Part shown: positions 33,298-41,417 of the stretch, piece by piece | Layout: every line of letters begins with the position of its first letter | Position numbering within the stretch: position 1 is the stretch's first letter | NCBI RefSeq assembly: GCF_014645235.1 | Contig: NZ_BMLM01000001.1 | Coordinates: forward strand, 248,001 to 312,000 | Reading direction: 5' to 3' | Source: Agrococcus terreus | Lineage (GTDB): Bacteria > Actinomycetota > Actinomycetes > Actinomycetales > Microbacteriaceae | DNA: 64,000 nucleotides | Program-made: the position numbers and the translations under genes | Notes under the pieces: model-generated | Databases searched by the model: none | Told to the model about the DNA's origin: nothing | What the model saw: only the letters and a program-made list of their open reading frames with translations

Positions 33298-33312
33298 ATT
33301 GGTCTGACCAAT
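33298..33312. promoter_or_regulatory. GntR operator, transketolase operon, site 1 (ATTGGTCTGACCAAT)
   Basis: A perfect 15-base palindrome with a single central base, 38 bases upstream of the GntR start. A second copy differing only at the centre lies at 33349. Confidence 0.88.
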
Positions 33313-33348
33313 CGGCGACGGTACGCCAGGGTGCGGCGGCTTGTCAAG

Positions 33349-33363
33349 ATTGGTCAGACCAAT
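33349..33363. promoter_or_regulatory. GntR operator, transketolase operon, site 2 (ATTGGTCAGACCAAT)
   Basis: Second perfect copy, 51 bases centre to centre from site 1 (about five helical turns), which allows both dimers to sit on the same face of the DNA. TTGTCAAG just before it may be part of the promoter. Confidence 0.88.
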
Positions 33364-33383
33364 CGCCCCTCCGCTGGTCCCTT

Positions 33384-33429
33384 CCGCTGGTCGAGGAGCG
33401 GCCGGCGCAGCCGGCCGAGTCTCGAGACC
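33384..33429. repeat. Interspersed repeat copy (CGCTGGTCGAGGAG ... GTCTCGAGACC)
   Basis: Same element as at 11798: CCGCTGGTCGAGGAGCGG, then an internal GCCGGCGCAGCCGGC palindrome, then GTCTCGAGACC. It lies in the gene-poor stretch 33261-33970, which also holds two operators and one tiny ORF; the part from 33637 to 33971 shows nothing else recognisable. Confidence 0.75.
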
Positions 33430-33497
33430 ACGCCCCAGAGAGTCGCGCCCTCGGAATGCCGATCCGGAAATTCCTCCGAGCAATTCCGCATTTCGGC

Positions 33498-33527
33498 TTG
33501 CGCGGTCTCACAGCCTGCGCATATGCT
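33498..33527 (+). promoter_or_regulatory. Candidate sigma-70-type promoter before a very small ORF
   Basis: TTGCGC (33498-33503) and TATGCT (33522-33527) are spaced by 18 bases in a stretch that is visibly richer in A+T than its surroundings. It lies 44 bases before the ATG at 33571. Confidence 0.5.
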
Positions 33528-33570
33528 CGACCTCGCGACTTCCGCACCGACGAGAAAGGAGGAGCTCGCG

Positions 33571-33636
33571 ATGTTCCACATGACCGGCACCGCCGTCACG
33601 ACCGCTGGAGCCCTCCTCGCCGGTGGGGTCCGCTAG
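33571..33636 (+). CDS. Very small ORF (21 residues), function unknown
   Basis: The ORF encodes a 21-residue peptide, MFHMTGTAVTTAGALLAGGVR, split here as MFHMTGTAVT and TAGALLAGGVR. Its support is not length but context: a near-ideal ribosome site (AAAGGAGGAG) ends about 6 bases before the ATG, and a plausible promoter sits at 33498-33527. The peptide is mostly small and hydrophobic residues, enough for one short membrane helix. It is followed by 335 bases without an obvious gene. It may be a membrane microprotein or a leader peptide; coding status needs ribosome profiling or conservation. Confidence 0.4.
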   Translation: MFHMTGTAVTTAGALLAGGVR

Positions 33637-33971
33637 CGGCGGAGCGCAGGACACGGCCTCGGGCGTCACGCCCCGGCATCACCCGACCCGCATCGATCAG
33701 CGCGCAGCATCCGCGAAGGCACGCACTGCCTGAGCATGACGTCGCCCGCTGACGGCGGCCCATCCGATCGCCATCGGTGGGCGCCCGCGGCACGGTCCCA
33801 CGCGCTCCCCGTCCCCGACGACCGTCGCGCCGCAGCGGCCTGCTGCGCGCACGACGCATTCGCGATCGAATTCGACCTCGCGTCGATTCCATCGCGCTTT
33901 CATCACGCAATTCATCTGCGGTATCCACGCCCATTCGAGGGGCGATATCGCCATGCCCGGAAGAGATCACC

Positions 33972-34175
33972 ATGTCGAACGCCACCATTGCGATGGCAAC
34001 GCCGCGCAGGCTCGCCCTGCAGGCGTCGCGCAGCCTGGAGCGCTGGGCCACCCGGCCCGCCGCCGACGGCCGCCGTGCTGCTCGCGCCGCCGAGCGCGAG
34101 CTCGCGGCGCGCGCGCTCGCCGAGCGCGAGCAGCACGAGCTGCGGGCCATCGCCACGCTGCCGCAGCTGCGATGA
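33972..34175 (+). CDS. Small basic/acidic Ala-Arg-rich protein, hypothetical
   Basis: The frame gives 67 residues. It begins MSNATIAMATPRRLALQ and continues as an amphipathic helix rich in Ala, Arg and Glu (ERELAARALAEREQHELRAI). There is an AAGAGATCACC leader with only a weak ribosome site (GAAGAGA). The preceding 130 bases are A+T-richer than average, suitable for a promoter. A perfect terminator follows 42 bases after the stop, which supports a real transcription unit. No family was recognised. Similar short Ala/Arg helical proteins are common and mostly uncharacterised in actinobacteria. Confidence 0.5.
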   Translation: MSNATIAMATPRRLALQASRSLERWATRPAADGRRAARAAERELAARALAEREQHELRAIATLPQLR

Positions 34176-34216
34176 GCGCTCCCCGCGCGCCCTGAGCCCG
34201 CTGCACCGATCGAGCA

Positions 34217-34253
34217 CAGCGGGGCCGCCCCCATCCTTGGGGCGGCCCCGCTG
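34217..34253 (+). terminator. Perfect hairpin terminator after the small ORF
   Basis: Arms CAGCGGGGCCGCCCC (34217-34231) and its complement (34239-34253) pair perfectly around a 7-base loop CATCCTT. Confidence 0.88.
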
Positions 34254-34287
34254 TCGTGTGTCCCCCACGAGGGGCTACGGTGACCGG

Positions 34288-35430
34288 GTGGGCGACTCGA
34301 ACCCTGACGGAGACCGCTCCTCGAAGGTCGCCGCGTCCGCGGCGGCGACGGGGCGCGCGCTCGAGCGCGCGATGCCGCGGCGCCGGCTCGCGCTGGCCGT
34401 CCGCGCGGCTGTCTCGGCGATGGCCGCCTGGCTCATCGGCAACAGCCTGCCGGGCGGCCTGCACGAGTACGCGTACGCGGCGCCGCTCGGCGCGTTCGTG
34501 GCCGTCGGCTCGACCGTGCTCACGATCGCGCGCGGCGCGCTGCAGCAGGCGGCCGGGCTCGTGCTCGGGGCGCTGCTGGGCATCGGGATGCTGTGGCTCG
34601 AGATCCCGGGCGTCGTGAAGGTCGGCATCATCGGCGCGTTCGCGGTGCTCGCGCAGAGCGTCACCATCCTCGGCGCCGGCAGCAGCTTCGTGCCGGTCGT
34701 CGCGCTGCTCGTCATCATCTTCGGCGGCGTCGACGCCGACGGCTACGCCATCGCCTACGTCGGCCAGTTCACGATCGGCATGGCGGTGGGGGTGCTCGTG
34801 AACATGGTGCTCATGCCGCCGCTCCACGACCGCACGGCGCGCGAGCGCATCCGGCTCGCCGGCCACGACCTCGCCGACCGCGCCGACGTGCTGGCCGAGG
34901 CGCTCCGCGGCGACTGGCCGCCGTCGCGCTCCGACTGGGCCGACTGGGGCGCCGAGCTCGACGAGGCGGCCGACAAGCTCGGCGAGTCGGTGCGCGAGGC
35001 GCGCGAGAGCCGCGTGCTGAACATCCGAACCCTCTGGCGCGATCACGACGTGCAGCTCGACGAGACGCGCCTCGCGGCGGTGCGCAGCCTCGTGCACCGC
35101 ATGTCGGAGCTGCTCGACGCGCTCGCGGCCGCCGCGTGGGGCGAGCCGGTGGTCGTGCAGCTCGACGAGCGCGAGCGCGGCCTCGCCGCCGAAGCGCTCG
35201 ACGCGCTCGGCGAGCACCTTCGGGCCTGGACCGAGGACGACGACGCGGCCGGAGCCTCCCGCCGCTCGGGCGAGCGGATCGACGCGCTCTACCGCGCCTC
35301 CGCCGAGCGCGAGGAGCCGGAGTCGGGCGCGGGCGTCGTCGTCTTCGCGCTGCGGTCGATGCGCAGCCGCATCGACCGAGCGGCCGCCGGCGACGTGACC
35401 GGCCCGCTGCCGACCGTCGACGACGCCTAG
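34288..35430 (+). CDS. FUSC family membrane protein with cytoplasmic C-terminal domain (aromatic acid exporter-like)
   Basis: A 380-residue protein. Residues about 30-185 contain five or six membrane helices, including AAPLGAFVAVGSTVLTIARG with a motif shared by FUSC/ArAE proteins. The rest is a soluble helical domain rich in Asp/Glu/Arg ([40 protein letters not shown]). GTG at 34288 is used because it falls 35 bases after the terminator of the previous unit and gives a hydrophilic start. Half-size FUSC proteins usually work as oligomers. A role in organic-acid or peptide export is inferred from the family only. It converges on the lipoprotein gene with a shared composite hairpin. Confidence 0.75.
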   Translation: MGDSNPDGDRSSKVAASAAATGRALERAMPRRRLALAVRAAVSAMAAWLIGNSLPGGLHEYAYAAPLGAFVAVGSTVLTIARGALQQAAGLVLGALLGIGMLWLEIPGVVKVGIIGAFAVLAQSVTILGAGSSFVPVVALLVIIFGGVDADGYAIAYVGQFTIGMAVGVLVNMVLMPPLHDRTARERIRLAGHDLADRADVLAEALRGDWPPSRSDWADWGAELDEAADKLGESVREARESRVLNIRTLWRDHDVQLDETRLAAVRSLVHRMSELLDALAAAAWGEPVVVQLDERERGLAAEALDALGEHLRAWTEDDDAAGASRRSGERIDALYRASAEREEPESGAGVVVFALRSMRSRIDRAAAGDVTGPLPTVDDA

Positions 35431-35446
35431 CCTCCAGCCTCCGTCC

Positions 35447-35521
35447 CCTGGTCTCAACCGGCCTATTGGTAGGGCATCGATCTCAGCTCGATGCCCTACC
35501 AAGGAGCCGGTTGAGACCAGG
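35447..35521. terminator. Composite bidirectional hairpin, outer arms GTCTCAACCGGC/GCCGGTTGAGAC
   Basis: Outer arms of 16 bases (35447-35462 and 35506-35521) pair perfectly. Inner arms of 15 bases (35466-35480 starts TTGGTAGGGC, 35488-35502) also pair perfectly around a 7-base loop. It ends 3 bases from the stop of the minus-strand lipoprotein gene and 17 bases after the FUSC-like stop. A related hairpin is at 36798. Confidence 0.85.
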
Positions 35522-35524
35522 TCG

Positions 35525-36766
35525 CTACTCGGCGGGGAGGACCGCCGCGATCACGTGCTGCGGGCGGCCCGCGAGCGGCACCTCGCGCACGGCGCCCGTC
35601 GCCGGGTCGACGAGCGTGAGGCCGTCCCACCATCCGTCGCGGGTGAAGCCGCCGCCGAGCACCGCCGTCCACGGGACGTCGGGCTCGGGCTGCCAGATCG
35701 CGACGGTCTCGTGGGGATGCTCGAGCGGCACGACGCGCTCGTCGCCGCTCGCGGGATCGAGGAAGGATGCGTTCGGCATGCCCCTCGCAGTGCCGAACGC
35801 ACCGGTGCCGGCGGTCACGAGCGTGCCGTCGGGCGCGGCCGCGACGCCGTGGGAGTGGCTGTTCGCAGTCATCTCGACCCGATCGGTCGCGCCGGTGGCC
35901 GGGTCGAGCAGCACCGTCACGAGCCCCTGGAACGGCAGCGCGATCCTGCCGTCGGCGGTGACCGCTCCGTAGTGCGGCTTCTCCCAGCCGGCGAAGCCGA
36001 GGTCGCCGAACGGCGCGATCTCGTGGCGCTCGACAGCGAGCGTCGCCCGGCCGACGACCGAGACCGAGTAGGAGTCGTGGTCGACGGTCGCGAACCAGTC
36101 GCCTTCGGGGTCGGCCAGCACGTCGAAGGGTCGGATGCCGACGTCGGCGCTGCCGGTGAAGGCGCCCTCGTCGACGTCGTAGACCTCGAGCCACGCCGGA
36201 TCCGGCCAGCGGTGCACCGCGACCGCCACCTGCTCGCCGTCGGGCGAGACGGCGATGCCGAGCCCGCCGTCGCGGTACTCGCCGAAGCCCTCGGCACCCG
36301 CCTGCGGCGCCGGCTGGTGGAGGTAGGGGACGAGGGCGGTGCGCTCGCGGGCGGCGAGGTCGACGATCGCGAGGCCGTCGGCGGTGGCGACGTAGGCCGT
36401 GCCCTCGTGCGCGGCGACGCCCCACGGCGCGCGGCCCACCTCGACGACGTCGAGCAGCGGCTCGGGCCGGTCCGGGTCGACGATGGCGAGCCCGTCGGAG
36501 GCGGCGAGGGAGGCGAAGAGGACCGGGCGATCCGGCGCCGGATCCGCGCTCGGCTCCGGCGTCGCGCTCGCGCTCGCGCTCGCGCTCGGTCGCGCGGCGC
36601 GGGTCGGGCTCGGCGCCGGCGCGAGCGACCCCGGCGCGCAGGCTGCGAGCGCGAGCACCGCGGTCAGCGCGGCGGCGACCCGAGCCGCGCCGACGGCCCC
36701 AGCCGCACCGAGCGCACCGCGGCGGCCACGCCCGCGTGCGCCGCGCATCCGGCCCGTCCCCAGCAT
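35525..36766 (-). CDS. Beta-propeller lipoprotein, function unknown
   Basis: A 413-residue protein. A lipoprotein signal ends in LALAAC (Cys about 43) after a long basic N-terminus; a start at the second Met (MRGARGRG) would shorten this. A Pro/Ser/Ala-rich linker with an (SA)n run follows. From about residue 80 there are repeating blades of the YVATADGLAIVDLA and LGIAVSPDGEQVAVAVH type (YVTN/WD40-like propeller). Four Trp-rich blades occur near the end. It would be tethered outside the membrane, perhaps binding ligands or sensing. It stands alone between two related hairpins. No enzyme signature was recognised. Confidence 0.78.
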   Translation of the reverse strand: MLGTGRMRGARGRGRRGALGAAGAVGAARVAAALTAVLALAACAPGSLAPAPSPTRAARPSASASASATPEPSADPAPDRPVLFASLAASDGLAIVDPDRPEPLLDVVEVGRAPWGVAAHEGTAYVATADGLAIVDLAARERTALVPYLHQPAPQAGAEGFGEYRDGGLGIAVSPDGEQVAVAVHRWPDPAWLEVYDVDEGAFTGSADVGIRPFDVLADPEGDWFATVDHDSYSVSVVGRATLAVERHEIAPFGDLGFAGWEKPHYGAVTADGRIALPFQGLVTVLLDPATGATDRVEMTANSHSHGVAAAPDGTLVTAGTGAFGTARGMPNASFLDPASGDERVVPLEHPHETVAIWQPEPDVPWTAVLGGGFTRDGWWDGLTLVDPATGAVREVPLAGRPQHVIAAVLPAE

Positions 36767-36797
36767 CCGCCGATCGTCGCACGCGCCCCTATGCCGA

Positions 36798-36862
36798 TCT
36801 CAACCGGTTCAGTGGTCGGCCGACGCGATAGTCGCGCCTGCCGACCACAGGACCGGTTGAGA
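36798..36862 (-). terminator. Composite hairpin, outer arms TCTCAACCGGT/ACCGGTTGAGA
   Basis: Outer arms of 11 bases (36798-36808 and 36852-36862) and inner arms GTGGTCGGC (36812-36820) with GCCGACCAC (36840-36848) pair perfectly; CGACGCGATAGTCGCG lies at the apex. It ends 7 bases before the DUF779 stop. Outer arms are the same as in the hairpin at 35447 but the inner arms differ. Confidence 0.82.
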
Positions 36863-36869
36863 AGGAGGG

Positions 36870-37259
36870 TCAGGGGGCGAGGAGGCCGAAGTGGACGAGC
36901 TCGGGCTCGGTGAGCATGCGGGAGCGGATGAGGAAGCGCATACCGGTCGGGCCCTCCACCGAGAAGCCGGCGCCGCGGCCCGGCACGATGTCGATCGTGA
37001 GGTGCGTGTGCTTCCAGTACTCGAACTGGCTCACCGACATGTACACCTCGACCGGGTCGTCGAGGCCCGCGTCGACGGCGCCCAGCAGCACGTCGCCTGC
37101 GCCGGTCAGGAACATCCCCACCGGGTAGCACATGGGCGACGAGCCGTCGCAGCAGCCGCCCGACTGGTGGAACATCAGCGGCCCGTGCTGCGCGGTGAGC
37201 TGCCGCACCATGGCGGCCGCGTCGTCGGTGATCGCGACCCGCTCGAACTGCTCGGACAT
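36870..37259 (-). CDS. DUF779 domain-containing protein (aldehyde dehydrogenase-associated)
   Basis: A 129-residue protein of DUF779. The diagnostic HQSGGCCDGSSPMCYP motif, with three Cys, lies near residues 34-49. FEYWKHTHLTIDIVPGRGAGFSVEGP (in parts) follows. The ATG at 37259 gives the conserved start; the longer frame is low quality. The family is nearly always next to an NAD aldehyde dehydrogenase of the Adh/ExaC type, as here, and is thought to help that enzyme, perhaps in metal or thiol chemistry. The exact role is unknown. It is the last gene of the aldehyde dehydrogenase operon. Confidence 0.93.
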   Translation of the reverse strand: MSEQFERVAITDDAAAMVRQLTAQHGPLMFHQSGGCCDGSSPMCYPVGMFLTGAGDVLLGAVDAGLDDPVEVYMSVSQFEYWKHTHLTIDIVPGRGAGFSVEGPTGMRFLIRSRMLTEPELVHFGLLAP

Positions 37260-37382
37260 CCGCTCCTCCATCGTCGGTCGGTGGCATCGGTCGGGTGAGG
37301 GTGCGCAGCCGGGGCGGGGTGGGGACATCCGCCCCGGCTGGCGTTCGGGGGATGCGCGGTGCGGCCCCGCGCATCCGGTCGA

Positions 37383-38954
37383 TCAGAAGAAGCCCATCGC
37401 CCCGTCGGCGTACGAGACGAGCAGGTTCTTCGTCTGCTGGTAGTGCTCGAGCATCTTCAGGTGGTTCTCGCGCCCGATGCCCGACTGCTTGTAGCCGCCG
37501 AACGCGGCGTGCGCCGGGTACTGGTGGTACGTGTTCGTCCACACGCGGCCGGCCTCGATCGCCCGGCCGGCGCGGTAGGCGATGTCGCCCGAGCGGCTCC
37601 ACACGCCCGCGCCGAGGCCGTAGAGGGTGTCGTTCGCGATCGAGATGGCGTCGTCGAAGTCGCTGAACGACGTGACCGAGAGGACCGGTCCGAAGATCTC
37701 CTCCTGGAAGATCCGCATGTCGTTCGTGCCCTCGAAGACGGTCGGCTGCACGTAGTAGCCGCCCGAGAGGTCGCCGCCGAGGTCGACGCGCTCGCCGCCC
37801 GTGAGCAGCTTCGCACCGCCCTCCTTGCCGATCTGGATGTAGCTGAGGATCTTCTCGAGCTGGTCGTTCGAGGCCTGCGCGCCGATCATCGTCGACGGGT
37901 CGAGCGGGTTGCCCTGCTTCACCTTGCCGACGCGCTCGAGCCCGTCGCCGAGCAGCTGGTCGTAGATGGAGCGCTGGATGAGCGCGCGGCTCGGGCAGGT
38001 GCACACCTCGCCCTGGTTGAGCGCGAAGAGCGTGAAGCCCTCGAGTGCCTTGTCGTAGTAGCTGTCGCCGGTGTCGCGCGCGACATCTTCGAAGAACACG
38101 TTGGGGCTCTTGCCGCCGAGCTCGAGCGTGACGGGGATGAGGTTCTGCGAGGCGTACTGCATGATGAGGCGGCCCGTGGTGGTCTCGCCCGTGAAGGCGA
38201 CCTTGCGGATGCGCGGGTGCTGCGCGAGGGGCGCGCCGGCCTCGATGCCGAAGCCGTTCACGACGTTGACGACGCCCGGCGGGAGGAGGTCGCCGATGAG
38301 GTCCATGAGCAGCAGGATCGACGCGGGCGTCTGCTCGGCCGGCTTCAGCACGACGCAGTTGCCGGCGGCGAGCGCGGGCGCGAGCTTCCAGGTGGCCATG
38401 AGCAGCGGGAAGTTCCAGGGGATGATCTGGCCGACCACGCCGAGCGGCTCGTGGAAGTGGTACGCGATCGTGTCGCCGTCGAGCTGGCTGAGGCTGCCCT
38501 CCTGCGCGCGGAGCACGCCGGCGAAGTAGCGGAAGTGGTCGACGGCGAGCGGGATGTCGGCCGCGAGCGTCTCGCGCACGGGCTTGCCGTTCTCCCACGT
38601 CTCGGCGACCGCGATCTGCTCGAGGTTCGCCTCGATGCGGTCGGCGATCCTGCCCAGGATGTTCGCGCGCTCGGTGGGGGAGGTGGTCTTCCAGCTCTGG
38701 AACGCCTTCCAGGCGGCGTCGACGGCGCGGTCGATGTCCTCGGCGGTGCCGCGGCCGACCTCGCAGAAGGGCTTGCCGGTGACGGGCGTGATGTCCTCGA
38801 ACCACTGGCCCTTGACCGGCTCGACGAACTCGCCGCCGATGTAGTGGCCGTAGCGGGAGCGGTAGCTGACGATCGAGCCGTCGGCGCCGGGGGCGGCGTA
38901 GGCGCCCGTGCTCGGGGTGGTGTCTGCCTGGACGTCGTCGTCGACGATGGTCAT
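37383..38954 (-). CDS. NAD-dependent aldehyde dehydrogenase (acetaldehyde/ethanol-type)
   Basis: A 523-residue enzyme. Catalytic Cys318 is in [10 protein letters not shown], general base Glu278 in LELGGKSPN and oxyanion Asn181 in PWNFPL. NAD binding is by [10 protein letters not shown] (252-261). The C-terminus has [17 protein letters not shown]. The first 27 residues are a poorly conserved acidic extension. The type fits bacterial acetaldehyde dehydrogenases (ExaC/AldB group) used in ethanol or propanol oxidation. It precedes DUF779 by 123 bases and follows a GAF regulator on the same strand, the usual actinobacterial arrangement. The cytoplasmic reaction is aldehyde to carboxylate. Confidence 0.95.
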   Translation of the reverse strand: MTIVDDDVQADTTPSTGAYAAPGADGSIVSYRSRYGHYIGGEFVEPVKGQWFEDITPVTGKPFCEVGRGTAEDIDRAVDAAWKAFQSWKTTSPTERANILGRIADRIEANLEQIAVAETWENGKPVRETLAADIPLAVDHFRYFAGVLRAQEGSLSQLDGDTIAYHFHEPLGVVGQIIPWNFPLLMATWKLAPALAAGNCVVLKPAEQTPASILLLMDLIGDLLPPGVVNVVNGFGIEAGAPLAQHPRIRKVAFTGETTTGRLIMQYASQNLIPVTLELGGKSPNVFFEDVARDTGDSYYDKALEGFTLFALNQGEVCTCPSRALIQRSIYDQLLGDGLERVGKVKQGNPLDPSTMIGAQASNDQLEKILSYIQIGKEGGAKLLTGGERVDLGGDLSGGYYVQPTVFEGTNDMRIFQEEIFGPVLSVTSFSDFDDAISIANDTLYGLGAGVWSRSGDIAYRAGRAIEAGRVWTNTYHQYPAHAAFGGYKQSGIGRENHLKMLEHYQQTKNLLVSYADGAMGFF

Positions 38955-39051
38955 CGCTGTCTCCCTTGACTCGGCATGCCCTGCGCCGCGGATCGCGACG
39001 CTGCGATTGCGGGGCACGCTACGTCGAGGCACGTTGCATCGCGTTGCGCCC

Positions 39052-39287
39052 TCCGGCGCTGGTCGAGGAGCGCGCGGCGCAGCCGCTCGCGTCACGAGAC
39101 CCTGCCCGCTAACCGGGTCTCGAGACGGCAGCGGCCTTCGGCAGCGGCCTCCTCGACCAGCGAGGCGTTCCGCTGGTTGAGCCGCTCCGCCGCCGGAGGC
39201 GGCTGAGCGTGTCGAAACCACAGCGTGGGGAGCAGTGCTCTGCGCGGGTGGTCTCGAGACGGCAGCGGCCTCCTCGACCAGCGGGGA
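39052..39287. repeat. Cluster of four interspersed repeats in both orientations
   Basis: Four related elements lie back to back in the 344-base gene-free gap upstream of the aldehyde dehydrogenase gene. Unit 1 (39052-39101) has CGCTGGTCGAGGAGCG then CACGAGACC. Unit 2 (about 39116-39162) is inverted: GGGTCTCGAGACGG to CCTCCTCGACCAGC. Unit 3 (about 39171-39220) is a variant, CCGCTGGTTGAGC to GTGTCGAAACC. Unit 4 (39246-39287) is inverted again: GGTCTCGAGACGG to CTCCTCGACCAGC. No coding region is seen here. They resemble the copies at 11798 and 33384. Confidence 0.82.
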
Positions 39288-39298
39288 ACGGGAGGGAG

Positions 39299-40615
39299 CT
39301 ACCCCTCCAGCCGCTCGATGCGCGCCACCAGGCCCGCCCGCCGCGGCGATCGCGCCGGCAGCATCCGCAGGCACAGCCGCAGCACCTCGGCGTCGTCCGC
39401 GCCCGCCGCCGTGTCGGCGTACGCGAGCAGCACCTCCACGCTCGCCTCCGCGAGCAGCGCCTCCCGCAGCGTCGAGCGCGCCGTGTCGCGCAGCTCCTCC
39501 ACGCCCGGCGCGCGCGAGCCGGGCAGCGCATCCCCGGGATACGCGGCGAGGGCCACCCGGTGCGCGCCGCGATCGAGCAGCGACAGCATCTGCTGCAGGT
39601 CGGTCTCGAGCGGCGCCTCGAGCCGGTACGGGCGCGAGGCCGGCACGAGGTGCGGCGCGTGCTCGGCGAGCACCTTCTTGAGCCGCACCATCTCGGGCCG
39701 GAGGGAGTCGGAGCGCGCGTCGTCGTAGACGAGCTCGGCGAGCCGCTCGCCCGAGAGGCCCTGCCGGTGCGTAGCGAGCATGAGGAGCAGCTCGGCGTGC
39801 CGCTCGCTGAGCTCGACCGTGCGCTCGCCATCGGGCCCGTGCACCTCGAGCACGGCGAGGTCGCGCCCCAGCACGCGCAGGATCGAGGCGGGCTTTGGCG
39901 CCCGGGCGGGCGCCTTCGGCAGCGCGCTCCGGTGCCCGGTCGATTCGGCGCGGGCGCGCAGCCGCGCGACGAGCAGCTCCGACTCCACGGCTCGCGCCGT
40001 CGCGTCGACGAGCAGCTGCGCCTGCGCCGTGGCCGCCTCCGACCCGCCCGTCACGTCGAGCACGCCGAGGATGGCGCGCGTCTCGGGATCCCGCACGGGC
40101 GCGGCGGTGCACGACCACGGCTGCACGAGCCGGTTGTAGTGCTCGGGGCCGCGGATCTGCACCGAGCGGTCGAGCGCGAGCGCAGTGCCGGGCGCGGCCG
40201 TGCCGACCGCCGCCTCCGACCAGTTCGCGCCCGCCACGAAGCCCATGTCGCCGGTGAGCGCGCGGATGCTGCGGTCGCCCTCGACCCACAGGAGCCGGCC
40301 CGCCGCATCCCCGACCGCCACGACGACGCCCGACTCGAGCGCGTCGCCGGGCAGCAGCAGCCCGCGGATCATCGCCATCGCGGCGGCGAGCGGATGCGCG
40401 GAGCGGTAGGCGGCGAGCTCCTCGGCGTCGAGGTCGAGCGGCGGGGCGCCCTCGACGCCGACGAGCGCCGTGAGGGAACGGCTCCAGGAGTCGCGCACGA
40501 GGGAGCGGACGGCGGCGAGCCGCGGGTCGTCGGCGTGGCCGGCGAGGAGCTCCTCGTGCGCGCGCTCGACGAGCAGCCGGGGCGCGTCGTCGCGCCGGTC
40601 GGTCCACGTCGTCAT
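39299..40615 (-). CDS. GAF domain-containing regulator, aldehyde dehydrogenase-linked
   Basis: A 438-residue protein. The N-terminal half resembles the sensor part of AcoR-like activators: VRDSWSRSL near 51, [20 protein letters not shown] near 100 and a GAF domain through about 215 ([20 protein letters not shown] region). There is no AAA+ sigma-54 domain. The C-terminal half (about 265-438) carries a winged-helix-like segment ([31 protein letters not shown]) and an Arg/Leu-rich helical end. It sits upstream of the aldehyde dehydrogenase on the same strand and should activate it in response to an alcohol or aldehyde. The ATG at 40615 starts the conserved region. Confidence 0.82.
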   Translation of the reverse strand: MTTWTDRRDDAPRLLVERAHEELLAGHADDPRLAAVRSLVRDSWSRSLTALVGVEGAPPLDLDAEELAAYRSAHPLAAAMAMIRGLLLPGDALESGVVVAVGDAAGRLLWVEGDRSIRALTGDMGFVAGANWSEAAVGTAAPGTALALDRSVQIRGPEHYNRLVQPWSCTAAPVRDPETRAILGVLDVTGGSEAATAQAQLLVDATARAVESELLVARLRARAESTGHRSALPKAPARAPKPASILRVLGRDLAVLEVHGPDGERTVELSERHAELLLMLATHRQGLSGERLAELVYDDARSDSLRPEMVRLKKVLAEHAPHLVPASRPYRLEAPLETDLQQMLSLLDRGAHRVALAAYPGDALPGSRAPGVEELRDTARSTLREALLAEASVEVLLAYADTAAGADDAEVLRLCLRMLPARSPRRAGLVARIERLEG

Positions 40616-40783
40616 GGTGCTCCCGATCGTCCGCCGCGGCGCGGCGTGCGGCCAGTGTAGGCGGAGCGGGCCGACGGCGCGCGGGCGGGCTCGGCGCCGG
40701 ATCGGCACGTGAGCGGGGCGCCGGCTGCGCGTCGCACGCGGCCTCCCGCTGACGTGCGGATGCGTGCGGCGGCGCCGTCCGGG

Positions 40784-41323
40784 TCAGGCGCCGCGGAGCC
40801 CCTGCACCGCGATCGAGAGCTGCAGGCGGCGGGCGGCCCCGTCGTCGTGCGCGAGCTCGGCGGCGAAGTCGACGGCGCACACGAGGTGCGCGAGCGCGAC
40901 GCCGGTCACGCCCTGGTGCACGCGGTCGCCGAGGTGCGCGACGAGCTCGTCGAGCGCGGCGACCACGTCGACGACGGCCTCCGGCGCATCCGGCTCTCCC
41001 GCCTGCGCGCGCAGCTGCTCGGCGACGTCGGGGTGCTGGCCGAGGAGCGCGACGGCGCCGACGACGGCGACCTCGAGCGGGTCGTCGGCGTCGACCGCGG
41101 AGCGGACGAGCGCGGCGAGCTGGCGCAGGTGCGGCTCGGCGAGCGCGGCGATGAGGTCGGGGCGCGCGGGGAACGCGCGGTACACCGTGCCCACGCCGAC
41201 CTCGGCCGCCCGCGCGAGGTCCTTGTGGGCCACGCTCTCTCCGGCCTCGATGCGCTCTGCGGCGACCTCGAGGATGCGCGCCCGGTTGCGCTCGGCGTCG
41301 CGGCGCCGTACCTGCTCACTCAC
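40784..41323 (-). CDS. TetR family transcriptional regulator
   Basis: A 179-residue regulator. The N-terminal helix-turn-helix is [14 protein letters not shown], then [25 protein letters not shown] (about 37-60), a textbook TetR pattern. The ligand domain is short and helical. It is divergent from an SDR gene, and ACGTTC-N10-GAACGT lies between them. Control of the SDR and of itself is the simplest reading. The ligand is unknown. Confidence 0.92.
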   Translation of the reverse strand: MSEQVRRRDAERNRARILEVAAERIEAGESVAHKDLARAAEVGVGTVYRAFPARPDLIAALAEPHLRQLAALVRSAVDADDPLEVAVVGAVALLGQHPDVAEQLRAQAGEPDAPEAVVDVVAALDELVAHLGDRVHQGVTGVALAHLVCAVDFAAELAHDDGAARRLQLSIAVQGLRGA

Positions 41324-41364
41324 CTTCGGATCGTAACCAAGCGGATGCGCCTTCCGGTTGTGCT

Positions 41365-41386
41365 ACGTTCACACCTGAGCGAACGT
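41365..41386. promoter_or_regulatory. Candidate TetR operator between divergent genes
   Basis: ACGTTC (41365-41370) and GAACGT (41381-41386) form an inverted repeat with a 10-base spacer in the 94-base gap between the TetR and SDR starts. Confidence 0.6.
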
Positions 41387-41417
41387 TGACGCTGCGCTTG
41401 GGGCCGAGGGAGAGCGC

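Noticed and set aside
39299-40615. A sigma-54-dependent AcoR activator
   Set aside because: The N-terminus resembles AcoR, but no AAA+ domain with GAFTGA is present; the C-terminus looks like a different DNA-binding region.
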